From contig CAJJDL010000168.1 of the NCBI GenBank assembly GCA_905182935.1, positions 1 to 7,071 on the forward strand: a stretch of 7,071 nt of DNA, given 5' to 3'. Origin of the DNA: an uncultured Nitrospinaceae bacterium. GTDB taxonomy: Bacteria > Nitrospinota > Nitrospinia > Nitrospinales > VA-1. Below are positions 6,289 through 7,071 of this stretch, piece after piece. Both the position numbers and the translations under genes were made by a program. Each line of letters starts with the position of its first letter. Positions within the stretch are counted from its first letter, which is position 1. The notes below the pieces were generated by a model. The model did no database searches. It had not been told where the DNA came from and was given only the letters and a program-made list of their open reading frames with translations.

Positions 6289-6981
6289 ATGAAAAAAGAA
6301 AAAATCATTAACTATTGGCGCTCTTTTTTTTCAGACCTTCTAGTTGGAACTTTCGTTAGGCTATTCATATTCGGCGCAATTGGATTTTCCCTCGGTTTAG
6401 TCGGTCTTTTCATAATGGATCATTTTTTTATGGAGGAATTAGAGTGGCGCCCTTGGATTATGTCGACAATCCTGATTTTATCTTTCGGCTGGTATACCGC
6501 GTTTGGCACCATATTTGGATTGATTGCATCCATCGTTCAGACCTCCAGTAAAAAAACAACCGAAGCACTAGCAGGTCTTCATGACCTTCTTGATCTAATA
6601 ACACATGGGGTTGTGGAAAAAATTCCTCGATTCAATAAAAACATTCCTCGCAATCAACTCGAAGATACTTTTAATGGAATTGGAAATAAGTTTTTAGCCG
6701 AATTAAAACTTAAACGAGGAGTTACTGCTTTCCTCTCACGTATTTTATTTGGGACTATTCTTAAAATAATAAAATTCTTTTTTCTAGATAATGTAGTCGA
6801 AGAGCTATCAAAAAAAGAGGGCGATATCACATCATCGGATATCGAGCATGCAGTAAGACGGGTCGGCGTGGAAATGGTAACAGAACCAATTATAGAAAAA
6901 TTTCTTTATCTTCAAATCCTCAATTTCATACTCTTCTCTTTAATCTTCGCGGTTCCAATTGGCATTTTACTTCTTTTTTAA
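6289..6981 (+). CDS. Uncharacterised multi-pass membrane protein, 230 aa
   Basis: I do not recognise a family. Strong hydrophobic segments lie at about 23-43 (VRLFIFGAIGFSLGLVGLFI), 57-82 (a long WYTAFGTIFG-containing stretch) and 207-229 at the extreme C-terminus (ILNFILFSLIFAVPIGILLLF). A shorter one is at 147-167 (AFLSRILFGTILKIIKFFF). Between them is a soluble, mixed-charge region (84-145) with LAGLHDLLDLITHGVVEKIPR, and another at 169-203 (EELSKKEGDITSSDIEHAVRRVG). It starts 41 bases after the J-domain gene on the same strand, so co-transcription is likely and a membrane partner or client of that chaperone is a reasonable inference. ATG 6289 is preferred over the adjacent TTG 6286; no ribosome site is evident upstream, only AT-rich sequence. 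Confidence 0.75.
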   Translation: MKKEKIINYWRSFFSDLLVGTFVRLFIFGAIGFSLGLVGLFIMDHFFMEELEWRPWIMSTILILSFGWYTAFGTIFGLIASIVQTSSKKTTEALAGLHDLLDLITHGVVEKIPRFNKNIPRNQLEDTFNGIGNKFLAELKLKRGVTAFLSRILFGTILKIIKFFFLDNVVEELSKKEGDITSSDIEHAVRRVGVEMVTEPIIEKFLYLQILNFILFSLIFAVPIGILLLF

Positions 6982-6984
6982 ACA

Positions 6985-7020
6985 AAGCTTGAACCACGTT
7001 TTGCGAGCTTAATATATTTT
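6985..7020 (+). terminator. Weak candidate terminator after the membrane-protein gene
   Basis: A 7-base stem with one G-T pair (AAGCTTG at 6985-6991 with CGAGCTT at 7004-7010) encloses a 12-base loop and is followed by AATATATTTT. It lies four bases after the stop codon, where a terminator is expected. The stem is short and the loop long, so it may be inefficient or accidental. Confidence 0.3.
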
Positions 7021-7071
7021 CTATTAATTTTTGATATCAAATAAGTATAGAAAACAGATAAAACCTGATTT

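Noticed and set aside
1..7071. CRISPR array, tRNA or rRNA genes, transposase
   Set aside because: No regularly spaced repeats, no cloverleaf or conserved rRNA stretches, and no transposase motifs were seen in any frame.

Overview
The window looks like bacterial, probably proteobacterial, AT-rich DNA. The clearest taxonomic hint is the urease cluster: three separate structural subunit genes (ureA, ureB, ureC) preceded by ureD, an arrangement common in Proteobacteria. A gammaproteobacterium is my best guess from gene order and from UreC residue numbering identical to the Klebsiella enzyme, but no rRNA or other marker is present to settle it.

Layout. Positions 1-2515 (minus strand) hold a tightly packed operon read right to left: ureD, ureA, ureB and the first 326 codons of ureC, which runs off the left edge. 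Together they encode the nickel urease and one of its maturation proteins. The other accessory genes (ureE, ureF, ureG) are not visible and are expected beyond position 1. Positions 2516-2799 are a very AT-rich divergent intergenic region with a perfect 7+7 bp inverted repeat. On its right is an unrecognised gene for a small exported or membrane-anchored protein (2800-3333, plus).

Positions 3456-5084 (minus strand) hold two genes. One is an intact class I methyltransferase of the FIDGDHSYxG type with an extra N-terminal domain. The other is a secreted staphylococcal-nuclease-like gene broken by a frameshift. The break is explained exactly by loss of one copy of a tandem 7-mer, and all recognisable catalytic residues survive across the two frames. 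Positions 5085-5395 contain no intact gene but show several short coding-like fragments.

Positions 5396-6981 (plus strand) encode a J-domain protein with an unusual hydrophobic Gly-rich middle and a single DnaJ-like C-terminal domain. It is followed 41 bp later by an uncharacterised multi-pass membrane protein. The pair looks like a small operon and is the least explained functional unit here.

No tRNA, rRNA, CRISPR array or transposase was recognised. The main points for follow-up are the J-domain/membrane-protein pair, the slipped-repeat nuclease pseudogene, and a 17/20 imperfect direct repeat (around 3312 and 5343) that brackets the methyltransferase-nuclease segment and encodes the same C-terminal residues plus a stop at both ends.
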